Positions 53,723 to 64,000 of a stretch of 64,000 nucleotides of DNA are shown here, one piece after another. The stretch spans positions 16,958,791 to 17,022,790 of the forward strand of contig CM043013.1 of the NCBI GenBank assembly GCA_023678885.1, given 5' to 3'. The stretch's first letter is position 1. Every line of letters starts with the position of its first letter. Source of the stretch: Pogostemon cablin. Its lineage: Eukaryota; Streptophyta; Magnoliopsida; Lamiales; Lamiaceae. The translations under genes were made by a program, and so were the position numbers. The notes beneath the pieces were generated by a model. That model had not been told where the DNA came from, did no database searches, and saw only the letters and a program-made list of their open reading frames with translations.

Positions 53723-54480
53723 TATTATGTATTTTACCATTAATTAATAAAATGAATAAAAATACGTGGAATATCCCAAAAATAAAAAGTGAGTAAAAAT
53801 ATATGGTAAGTGGAAGTAATTATACTTTCTGAAATTATATCTACACGAATTATTTCTCATATTATATGTGCTATTATAGTAAAGAGATTTTATATTCCAA
53901 ATAGAGAATTTATTAATATGATTGACAACACTACAATGCAAGAATACATTAATTACAAGAGATGGTTTAGACTGTGATTTAACATTCGGTCAATGATCAA
54001 AGTAATTTAATTAGTATAATTTAATAATTAAAATATAGAAGAATGGTATTGATAGAATATAACTTGACAACTTCTCTCCCAAAAATTTGTCGCTTACAAA
54101 TACAAAGTTGCTAATTTGTAATAGAATTGAATCTACTTTATGCATTACTCATCATTCAATAGAACCATATCAAAATCTCTTTTATTTATAACCATATTTC
54201 ATTTTTTAAAAAATGATTTCTAATAAATTAAATAATCCAAACCTTTTCCCTCTAACACATACTTAAACTTTACAACTAAGTATAGAAAATTACAAATAGT
54301 ACTAGTAACTAAATTTGTGTAAAATCTTGAATCATAGTTTACATTACAATAATGCAAGTAAAGAAATTATAAAATATAAATATATTTATTTCCTCAAATA
54401 ATATAGTACTAGAAGCAAAGTCATGGCATATTCTTTTATGCATATCAACTAGATAAGTTGTGGTTTTCATTTTGTCTTTG
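53723..54480. other. Upstream intergenic region of the SAC gene, no gene seen
   Basis: AT-rich, no supported feature. A TATA-like run (TATAAAATATAAATATAT) lies at about 54368-54386, but its use cannot be judged. Confidence 0.45.
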
Positions 54481-55090
54481 CAGATCCAAGCTTTCTCTCT
54501 CCTTAACTTTCTCTCTCTTATTTCCTTCTCTCTCAAATTTTATTAGAATCAATCAAAAACTATAACCACTCTCCCTGCACGTCATCATCATTGTCATCAA
54601 ACAGGAAATTAATTTCACCCCCTCTCCACATTCGCCATTCTGTTGGTTGAACTTTCTTCTGGAATTTTCTGTTTGTGCGTGTATCTCAATTGCCACAGGC
54701 ACGTTGAAATTCAATTGTTTTAGCTTTGTTTAGTTTAGGATATTTTTGTTGATATTTGGAAATGATGTTTGATTTTGTTGGAATTTCGCTGTAAAGTCGT
54801 GAAATTTTATTACTTAGGTCGGTAGAAGATCAGCTGCTGAATTTTGTAATTTACGTGTCTACAGTTGTTGAATTTAGGGTTTGGATATTAGGAATCCAAG
54901 AAAAAAAAAAGTCAAAGGCTCTTCTAATCCCGATTTTGTCGGGGAATGCTATATCTGAAGCAACCTATGGTGGCGGTTACGGGGTTTAGAAGTTCGAAGA
55001 GGGAGTAAGAAGAATTGTGGTTGAAATTGAATGCCAGAGTGATTGAATCCCGAGCCCAGGCTCGGGGATCGCAAAGGATAATATAAGGTA
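54481..55090 (+). promoter_or_regulatory. Probable leader / core promoter region of the SAC gene
   Basis: CT-rich tracts at 54491-54540 (TTTCTCTCTCCTTAAC, TTTCTCTCTCTTATTTCC) are typical of plant transcription start regions and 5' UTRs. An upstream ATG-free start or a leader intron cannot be settled from sequence alone. Confidence 0.4.
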
Positions 55091-58000
55091 ATGGCAGATG
55101 CATCAGAAAATGTACAGCAACAAGAACACGAAGTTCATCCTCCATTTCCACCTCCTGATGGGTTTATGCAGAAATTCAGACTCTATGAGACTCGATCGGT
55201 ATAACTGTCTTTACTAGCTGATGATTCTTCGTGTCATAAACAGGAAACATGTGATGTTTCCTTAATGATAGCAACATATGTCTTGTTCAGTCATTTCACT
55301 GGGTTAACCTGAGATGACATTTAATGCTCTTTTAATTGTTGATTCTTGTGATTGCCTGCACTTTTAATCAAGAATTGTTTTTCATGCATAATATTTTTGT
55401 TTCTTGATTTTTGGTTTCCACTTTTTAAACATCTGAAATTTGAATTGAACACTGATCAATTCATTTTCAACCAACTAGAGGTTTCACAACTACTGCACAT
55501 ACATGTTTTCTTACTCAAAATCCTATGCTGGAGCTTAATTTAGTAATAGGCTGAATAATACTTTAGGAGATAGATAAAGAACACTTCGTGCTCTGCAAGA
55601 CATTCAGAATGGATGAAATGTAAATTATTGAAGCCCTTTCTGTTGCTGTTGCCCACTTTTTTCAATTGCCCACTTTAGGAGCTAGATAAAGAACACTTCG
55701 TACCTAGCTGTTGCCCACTTTTTTCAATTGCTTTCATCATAGTCTGATTGTCAAAATGTCGGAGGGATATGACACTAGAGATGCACTTTATGGTCTCATA
55801 TTATCATCTCGTCTTTTCCTCAGTTTACTAGCTTGCCTTTTGTCGGACGAAGAAATTACAGCTCCAGAGGGCTTCAATTTATTTGTTTTTATTTTTTAAA
55901 ATTATTTTACTATAGTGAGGCGTGTTAAATTACCAACTTCATCAGTATACCAAGTTAAAGTCATAACATCATCATCTTACAGTCGGTAATTATAGTAAAT
56001 TTTATTTCATTCTGGGATTACAAAATTAAGAATATGTCTTGCCTTGATTTTTACCAATAATTTTTCATTCATTTGATTGTATCTAATTTTGGTTGCAGAA
56101 CTTTTATATGATTGGAAGGGACAAAAGTAGAACATTCTGGAAAATTTTGAAAATTGATAGATCAGAACCATCAGAGCTTAACATTCGTGAAGATTCCACC
56201 TTATATACTGAAAGGGAGTGCTCTGATCTACTAAGAAGAATTCATGAAGGAAACAGAGCTACAGGAGGACTTAGATTTGTTACTACTTGTTATGGCATTG
56301 TTGGTGTGTATATTATCAAGTGCTAACAGTTTATTAAGAGAAAGACTGGTAATCCCGATCATCTCATCCTCTTCCCTTTCCTTTTCAGGGTTCATAAAGT
56401 TTTTAGGGCCGTATTACATGTTACTAATAACAAAAAGGAGGCAGATTGGTGCAATATGTGGCCACAATGTTTATGCTATCGCCAAAAGCGAGATAATTCC
56501 CCTACCGAATTCAACAGTTATAGCCAGCATGGTTAACTATAAGAATGAGAACAGGTTATTGCCTTCTTACATTAGGATTGTGATTGTTGAAGCTTAATTT
56601 TTAATCTAGGGAAAACTCTGCACCATTATTGAGACCTTCTAATTCATTGTTCAATAACCTTTTATGTACATTCTTATGTGGCAAAAGTTTCATTTAGTAT
56701 CCATTTATTTGTCTTACTCTTTAATAACAAGCTTTGAGTTCTGATCTTGTATAGGAAGATTTGTCATGTATCCTGCTGTCGTTGCATGTTTTTCAGTCAT
56801 TACCTTATCTTATTTAGTAGTAAAAGGTGAATCAATCTTCTCCATCTGTACCAAACATACCCACAACTCCTGGTATATAATCAATATATCCATAATTCAT
56901 GGATCTTTGTGATTGTGGGTGCAATTAAGTTGAACATAAATACGAATATAATGGTGGAGCATATTAGTTGGATGTCCTCTTTCTGTATGAGATACCACCT
57001 TGCATGAAAATGTGATGATGATTGATGAGGTGGTTTGCGGTTGAATTTTATCATCGACATATCTAAATATGTTTGTGTAAGATGCGTTCAGGTCTTTGAT
57101 TTTTCATTTTCATTTTTTTGGTCCATGTGAACAGTGGGTATTAATATGAGAGAAATGTTGATGAGTTTTGATCCCTTGAGCAAACTAGCTTGAACTTGAT
57201 ATTTCGTTATTTTGATTCAGGAAACATTGGCTACTTTTCTCAGTACTTTGTACTCAGAATGGGCTGCTACATGTTCCCGAATATCTTGATATTGTCATTT
57301 TTAAATGTCATGAAACTAGAGCAGCCTAATGACTAACTCACTTGTAATGTTTCCAATCACTTGCAAACAGTAACAATATCTTTTTAAATTCAAAAGCTGT
57401 GAGGGGCCAGCTTTAAAAAAGGGAAAAGTCATTCTGCCCCCAGGAATGAGTTGCAAACTTGTATCTACAACTCGTCGTTCAATTTCATGTAATCAGTGTT
57501 TTTGCTGATGCACTATGCCATCTACATTGCAGATTGGTCCAATTCCTATTAGTTGACTACTAAACCATGGTTTGCACTATTTCAGATTAATTGGCTGTGG
57601 CATATGTGTTGAAGATAAAATGTAAGATGAGTTCGTTTGGTTAGATTTACTAAGGGTGAGATAAATACAAACCATCTTTTGGTATGGCAGATAAGGGTAT
57701 ACAGGCATCATGTATAACTTTATCTCACCTCCACAGCCGATCTCTTTTTCTAGATATAAATACTGAAACTAGTGTGGACTGGGTTTTAGACAGGGTTACT
57801 GATATAAGTTATATGTGCTACCATACTGTCTACAACAAGAAGACAACTTATCTGTAGTGTGCGTAAGGTCTAGCAAACTGCCTAACAGTAACGAGTTCAT
57901 TTACCATTTTTATTCCTACTTGTTCTGTCAAAACTTTGTCCGACTTTTTCCACTGTTAATCGTTATAGTATTGGAAGTCAAGTTTTTAGTTCTTAACAAT

Positions 58001-58618
58001 ATTTGTGTTTGTTCTGGAAGGTGGCTTATTAGTTGATTTTTCCATTTCAAATTATGTTAGGACTGTTGTTATTGTACTTGTTTAAACGCAATTTCTATTG
58101 AAGAAATTTTATGTCAATTCTTTCATAATATAAGCGTGGTCTTGGTTCTTACAGATTGTTCTTTTTGCAACTTTTAATTTCTGAACTGCGTTTTAGGAAA
58201 ATTTTACTTGATTTTGTATTGAATATTATTTATCTTGTGACATAGATACAAGAAGCTCTTATGCATGGTGGATCTTACTAAGGACTTCTACTTCAGTTAC
58301 TCTTACCATGTGATGAGAAGTCTCCAGAAGAACATGTTTGAGAACGAAACAGGGCAAGTTTTATATGAAACAATGTTTGTCTGGAATGAATTTCTTACTC
58401 GTGGAATACGAAATATTCTTCAGAATACAATATGGACCGTTGCCTTAGTCTATGGCTTTTTCAAGCAGGTGAGGTTGGGTAACGTTCAACACTTTGAAAA
58501 ATGTACCCACACATGTGCATATAAAATACTATATATGTATATAAGTCAAGTTTCTGCTGCTTACTCTGATCAGTCAATGTTATTGGCTTATTGTGCATCT
58601 TAAATTGTTTTTGCCTGC

Positions 58619-58660
<42 letters not shown>

Positions 58661-61600
58661 ATAATTATTATGAACATGATCTTGATTGCTTGATCTCGAT
58701 GAACCAGGCTACACTTTCTATATCTGGAAGGGATCTCAAGCTGACCCTTATTGCTAGGCGTTCACGACACAATGCTGGTACTAGGTAAGGACATAATTGT
58801 GAATGTGACGGTTTGGATTGATCTATATTTGATCTACTAAAAATTACATATTTATTTGAGATGATTCTTGAGTTTAGAGATGTGTTCATCATGTGCTGTT
58901 GTCATATTCTAATTTCTACAAGACCAAATTCAGATGCATATTAGGCATGAAATTTAGAATGATATTACATAAATCTAACAGGTGCCTCACAAGTTCTCCC
59001 TGTTTCCAATATTATCAATGTGATTTCTTTCTTTTTCTTTTTTGGGCCCCCAAAATAACTTGTGCAGTTACCCCTTCTTTAAGCTTTCTCATTCTGAAAT
59101 AGTATGTTATGATATCCCACATTGATTTCACACACAATTGTGGAATGTCATATAAGTGGGTGTCAGCCATTTACCTTTGACAATGGTTTGGTTAAGTTAG
59201 GGCTCCCTAGCTTATATGCTTAACAATTAACATAGTGATATTGAACCACTAAATCTCAACCACTTTATACTGTATGAGTTATTTTAGTTTGGAGGGAGTT
59301 TATATCTTATGTACTCTCTTTGATCCAAATATATGACTTCCATTTCCAATTTGAATAATATATGGTTCACATAAGTTTTGGTTAATGATTTTGCTTTATC
59401 TTTATCTTCTGCTCTCTCCATCCCTCTTATTTTTGCAATTGTATGTGGGCAAGTTGATTAAAAAAAGTTTCTTTTTAGGTGTATAATGTAAGAAAAAGTA
59501 GGGGTAGTTTAGGTAATTCAATAGAAAAAGTGAATAAAACTGGGTTTGTGTTAATAAAGTGTGAAAAAAGGAAATGACATTTTTGTCATATTGTAATGTT
59601 GTGAGGATGTTAATATTGTGTTGTGTTACTAACTTACTATTATTGGAAATGTGAAAAATGGTGGGATGGACGGAATGAAAAGTGCGCAAAAATGTTTCTT
59701 GGATCAGAAATTAACCATTTGAAGCAATGGTGAAAAGTTGGCTTGGATATTTATACCAGTCTTGTGCTTACCTGTTTGAGTATATAGCCAACTTTGATAT
59801 GAATGAATTACTTTTCTAACTCTTGAGAAATGAATGTTTTTCTATGGAAAATATAAAGAAGGGGAAGTGGGGACACAAATATATCCCAATGTTTCTTTTG
59901 TTAACAAATTTCTCCCAACATTTCACTTTTAAACATTTATATCCCAACTTTTCGTGTTGTAATCAATATATTCAAAGTTTTTACGTTTTTGACAAATATA
60001 TACCATTGTTGCGTTTTCCTACAAATGAATTCCATTTTTTGATAAAAGATAAGAATCTATCCTTCATCCAATACTATCTGGAATTTATGAAGATGTGGTC
60101 GACAGGTTTGTTATACTTTTTGAAATGTTGGGATATATATCAAACCAGAAAAATTGGATGTTTTTGTGGGAACCTAAATGTCATTATTTATTTGTTAAAA
60201 AAATGATGGTGTTTATTTTTATACTTCACTGAAAGAATACCTTGAGTAAGATATAAATGAAATCGGTAAAAAATGGTAAAAAGACAAAAACTAAACCTGA
60301 ACTATAGAGGATGCTCTAGTATTTGGGATCATAACTTTACAAGAATGATTTGTCGGACAGTACTGGTTCACCAATAATACTACTTCTAGTTGAACTTGCT
60401 ATTAATGTTGACTGTAGGAGAACCTACTAACAGTTTTCTGACTGACTATTTCGTCTGCCACAAGTTTTGCATCATCTAAAGTAAGTGTTGGATTTTGCTT
60501 AGGAATAGAAAGGAAGTTTTTTTTTGAAACAACCATGCTCTTGAATTCATTTTGTCAAGCTTCTACATGTTTGAGTTTAAAACATCGGTACTCCTCTTTG
60601 AGTTACTCAGATGGACATCTTTAAAATTTGGCAAGTTATATGAATTGGATCTTGTTGATTTTCTAAATTACCTTGCCCGTATACTCTCTTTTCATAAAAC
60701 TTTTCTCTAAGATATGTTTATAAAAGAACATAAAGTTGTTTTATGCACCTGTCACTCTAAGATTTAATAGCTTATTGTGTGGCCAAAAGGCACCTTATGT
60801 TGTTAAGTTGTTCGTTGAGCTTCAATAACTTGAGTACTGGTCTCATTACTGTTCTATGAATTCTAACTGGTATTTTCTCTTTGTAAGCTTTGAGTTTAAC
60901 CTATAATATCTGGAGGTCCAGTTGAAAAAAATAGTACAAATATATGTGGTGACCAGCGAGTGATATTGTCAGTAAATGACAATGAGCATAATGCATTTTT
61001 TTATGTACCACTGTCTTATGCTATCATTTATAGGGTTACTTAGCTTGACCGTACCTATATTGGCGATTGATGCTATTTTGTTTCATTGCTTGGTCCTGTC
61101 TACCTCTAAATTTGTCTTTCAGATTATTTAGATGATTGATGCATTTAATTTCCTTTTGTTTTAACTTATTCCTTTTGTCTCCTTGAGTGTTTATTTTTTG
61201 TCAAGTTTTTGTCCCTTTTTTTTTTTTCCTTTTTTCCTTTTCTTTTTCTTTCTAACGATTCATCTTAAGCTAAAGAGTTTATTAATGTAGGTATCTGAAA
61301 CGCGGTGTCAATGAAAAGGGCAGTGTAGCTAATGATGTTGAGACTGAGCAAATTTTAATTGAGGATGTTCCTGAAGGTCTGCCGATGCAAATTAGTTCTG
61401 TGGTCCAAAATCGTGGATCAATACCACTCTTCTGGTCACAGGAGACCTCCCGCTTAAATATTAAACCAGACATTATATGTATGTTTTCGCAATTACTTGT
61501 AATATATCCCATTCAGTTCTCACGCCTAGAAAATTTATATAATCATCTGATGTGTGAGCTTTGCTATTTTCAGTGTCCAGGAGGGACCAAACGTATGAGG

Positions 61601-64000
61601 CTACCAGACTTCATTTTGAAAATCTTTCCACTAGATATGGGAATCCCATTATTATATTGAATTTAATTAAGGTAAGAGTTCATGAGCTTGTCTTTTGCAT
61701 TGATGTGCGTTTGACAAAATAAAATGTTTAATTTAGGAGAGTTACTAAAAGTATCATATGAGTTTCTCTTTTGTCTTCAACTTCTCTTTAAAGGAACAAT
61801 TATTTATGCAACGGGATGAAATTTTTTTACAGACAAATGAAAAGAAGCCTCGGGAATCCATTCTTCGTACAGAGTTTGCTAATGCAATAGATGTAATCAA
61901 TAAAGATCTATCTGAGGAGAACCGTCTTAAATTTCTTCACTGGGATTTGCATAAACATTCTCGAAGGTATTTAATGTTGTCTTTCATGTATTTTCTTGTT
62001 ATCATTCTTCTTGAAGGTGTGGTTTATGTTTATATCGTCCTGATTTTTCCTCAGCAAAGCAACAAATGTTTTGCTACTTTTGGGAAAGGTGGCAACATAT
62101 GCTTTGACGCTGACAGGTTTTTTCTATTGCCAAGCCACACCAGAGATGCTTTCGGAAGGGAATCTTAAATGGCCTAGTTTTGAGTAAGTTGTTTTTCCAC
62201 GTGGAACCAAATTGAGACTGATTTCTTTCTCAATGTCTTTTCTGCCTAGCAACCAGATGTGGAAATGTCATGAGAATGAGATCTAAACACCTTGTGTTTT
62301 CCATACATTTGTTAGAAAACAGATATTAAGAATCTTTTCGCATGATGTTTTTTTGCTTGTTGCTATAAAAGGGCTTTAATAAATCAATTTGTACATAAAA
62401 TAGGTTTTCTTATGGTTATAAGAGTGCTGAAGAAAAGGTAAAAAGTCAAATCCAATCACAGTGATCAGAAGTCACAGTAATCTTGACATTAAGATGATCT
62501 AAATTTGTTTTATGATGAATGAGTACAGCTAAATGGAAATTATGTCGTTTGATGCAGGAATTTTAATTCTCCCAGCATGCCCAACTTATCAAATTCTCAC
62601 ACAGATAGTGAAAAGCATAATGATGACGAGACTGAGGATTCAGATAACTCAGACAGGAAATCAAGTGGAGGCAGCAGCATTGCTAACAGCAATCCTTCTG
62701 TCAAGCCACCAATGATCCAAAAGGGAGTGCTGCGGACTAACTGCATAGATTGTCTGGACCGTACTAATGTTGCTCAATATGCATATGGCTTGGCTGCTTT
62801 AGGGCATCAGCTACGAGCCCTAGGAGTAATAACTACAACAAAAATGGACCTTGATGATCCTTTGGCTGAAGAATTGATGGGATTTTATGAGAGAATGGGT
62901 GATACTCTTGCAAATCAATATGGTGGATCTGCTGCTCACAACAAGGTAAGAAAATCTTTCTCTTTCTTTTTATTTTTGGATTATAGTAAGTTGTGTTTTA
63001 GAAATTGTTTTGGCATAATAGAATTAGCTTATATATTGAAATTTTAATATACAGTTGATAGTGGTCAGGTAATATTTAAATTGGAATCTAGGCTTAAAAG
63101 TTTGTGTACTTGCAAAGAATAAAATACTTATTTGATTCAACCTATAGCGGGGGCATTTTCTTCCTATATTTTTTCAATTTTTGCTAAAAGTTGCACAAAT
63201 TACCTCAACTTATAAAGATTTTTTTTTCCCACTTAAGCAGTATCAGAATGCCAGATTTATTCTTTTCATTGAGGTAAATGAAAATCAAGCTGAGAGTAGG
63301 CATCAAGTTATGAATGTGGTCCAGTTCCCAGGCTTATCTTAGTTAATGAAGTAGCATTTTATCTAATATCTATGAAAGTTGCTGTTGTGGAGAAGTCCAA
63401 AATTGAGTTTTCTGTTCGTTTATCTTCATCCTCATCATCCTTCAAATATAAATAATTTTGCAGATTCTTTTTCAGAGAGAAAAATACTCAACCTCATGTG
63501 GCATTCTTATCTTATAAGCTGATTTCTGTTTTCAGTAAGAACTTTGGTAGTCCACTTATTGACATTTCTGAAATTTTTGTTTGTCAAAGATTTTCTCTGA
63601 GAGAAGAGGCCAGTGGAAAGCAGCAACACAGTCTCAGGAATTTTTTCGTACTCTTCAAAGATATTATAGTAATGCGTACATGGATGCAGAGAAACAAAAT
63701 GCCATTAATGTGTGAGTTGATACTTGTTACATTTTTAAATGCGCTGTTTAAATTTAGTGTATGCATAAAGATATCATGGGCAATGAGATGGTGAAGAAAT
63801 CTGGATTTTTCTATCTGAAGCAGGCTTTCTCCTCTGACTTGCTTCAGAAATTAATGACTGTCTCCATACTTAAAATACGTGTTTCTTGTGTTACCCTATC
63901 TCATTTTTACTTTTCAGAGTCTGATCAAATTGTTTTCTATGTTTAACTGATTGTATGTTGGAATTCGAGTAGGTTTTTGGGGCATTTCCAACCTCAACCT
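55091..64000 (+). CDS. SAC: SAC-domain phosphoinositide phosphatase (SAC2-SAC5 type), 3' end beyond window
   Basis: Exons: 55091-55198, 56099-56303, 56389-56554, 58246-58468, 58708-58784, 61291-61478, 61574-61671, 61833-61966, 62055-62183, 62558-62945, 63590-63711, 63973-edge. All introns are GT..AG and every junction keeps frame, giving 622 residues here; relatives have about 800. The start MADASENVQQQEHEV fits family N termini, followed by LYETRSNFYMIGRDKSRTFW. The SAC domain covers most of the rest; the catalytic motif is RTNCIDCLDRTN (residues 502-513, nucleophile Cys505, Arg511, a CX5R phosphatase loop). An acidic Ser/Asp linker (about 454-478) precedes it. Arabidopsis SAC1-SAC5 act on phosphatidylinositol 3,5-bisphosphate, with SAC2-SAC5 at the vacuole membrane; that role here is by homology. 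No damage seen. Which of SAC2-SAC5 it corresponds to cannot be decided. Confidence 0.95.
55565..55735. repeat. Short duplication in SAC intron 1
   Basis: TTTAGGAG.TAGATAAAGAACACTTCGT occurs at about 55563 and 55674, and GTTGCCCACTTTTTTCAATTG at about 55647 and 55711. Non-coding. Confidence 0.75.
58622..58657. repeat. (TA)n microsatellite in SAC intron 4
   Basis: About 36 bp of AT dinucleotides, 50 bp upstream of the exon 5 acceptor. Confidence 0.93.
59310..59707. mobile_element. Possible nested Stowaway-like MITE remnants in SAC intron 5
   Basis: An outer pair CTCTCTTTGATCCAAATATATG / TTTCTTGGATCAGAAA and an inner pair CTCTCTCCATCCCTCTTATT / GGTGGGATGGACGGAATG are both loosely inverted. Target duplications are not clear. 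Confidence 0.35.

Noticed and set aside
59823..60206. 127-residue plus-strand frame within SAC intron 5
   Set aside because: Intronic, AT-driven composition, no domain; the SAC exons on both sides splice in frame without it.
1..64000. tRNA, rRNA or small nuclear RNA genes
   Set aside because: No cloverleaf-type or rRNA-like stretch was recognised by eye; tRNA-like text occurs only as primer sites of LTR elements.

Overview
This window is eukaryotic nuclear DNA from a dicot plant. It is AT-rich, has spliced genes with GT..AG introns, and is packed with plant-type transposable elements: Athila-type and other Ty3/gypsy LTR retrotransposons, a copia-like element, CACTA, MULE-like, hAT-like and many Stowaway-like MITEs. 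Nothing prokaryotic or organellar was seen, and no rRNA, tRNA or CRISPR array. The species cannot be named from the sequence. Element boundaries below rest on terminal repeats and target-site duplications (TSDs) read by eye.

Layout. (1) 1-2386: end of a minus-strand Ty3/gypsy element (one LTR, primer site, broken gag) running off the left edge. The LTR also has a polypurine-like tract on its other side, so it may be shared by two tandem elements. (2) 2.4-11.5 kb: no clear gene; a mosaic of MITEs, including a two-copy MULE-like MITE family with 9-bp TSDs, two hAT-like elements with perfect 8-bp TSDs and several Stowaway-like elements; one weak secreted-peptide ORF near 9.9 kb. (3) 11.57-18.67 kb: two exons of an F-box/FBD-like gene on the minus strand. 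Their ~124-bp intron was enlarged by a decayed 5-kb Ty3/gypsy element, itself split by a 1.7-kb Athila-type solo LTR. (4) 19.44-27.01 kb: a large non-coding LTR element (LARD-like) with its own nested hAT element. (5) 27.04-31.28 kb: a CACTA element carrying an intron-containing fragment of a zeta-class glutathione transferase / maleylacetoacetate isomerase gene and perhaps a second gene fragment. (6) 33.26-45.94 kb: an array of (TA)n-flanked Micron-like repeats, split by a candidate Pack-MULE that carries pieces of a U-box/ARM ubiquitin ligase (PUB25/26-like) and a SASA-domain carbohydrate esterase (At4g34215-like). The esterase piece is cut by a young 8.9-kb Athila derivative with gag and protease but no reverse transcriptase or integrase. 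(7) 47.06-53.60 kb: a 6.5-kb LTR element with short LTRs and no coding capacity. (8) 55.09 kb to the right edge: the only clearly functional gene, a SAC-domain phosphoinositide phosphatase (SAC2-SAC5 type) on the plus strand, with 12 exons seen and its 3' end outside the window.

Biologically, the left 54 kb is a nested-transposon zone upstream of one conserved housekeeping-type gene. The most notable points are the two gene-capturing DNA transposons (CACTA with GSTZ; MULE-like with PUB and esterase fragments), the split Micron array, and the pair of related non-autonomous Athila derivatives at different stages of coding loss.
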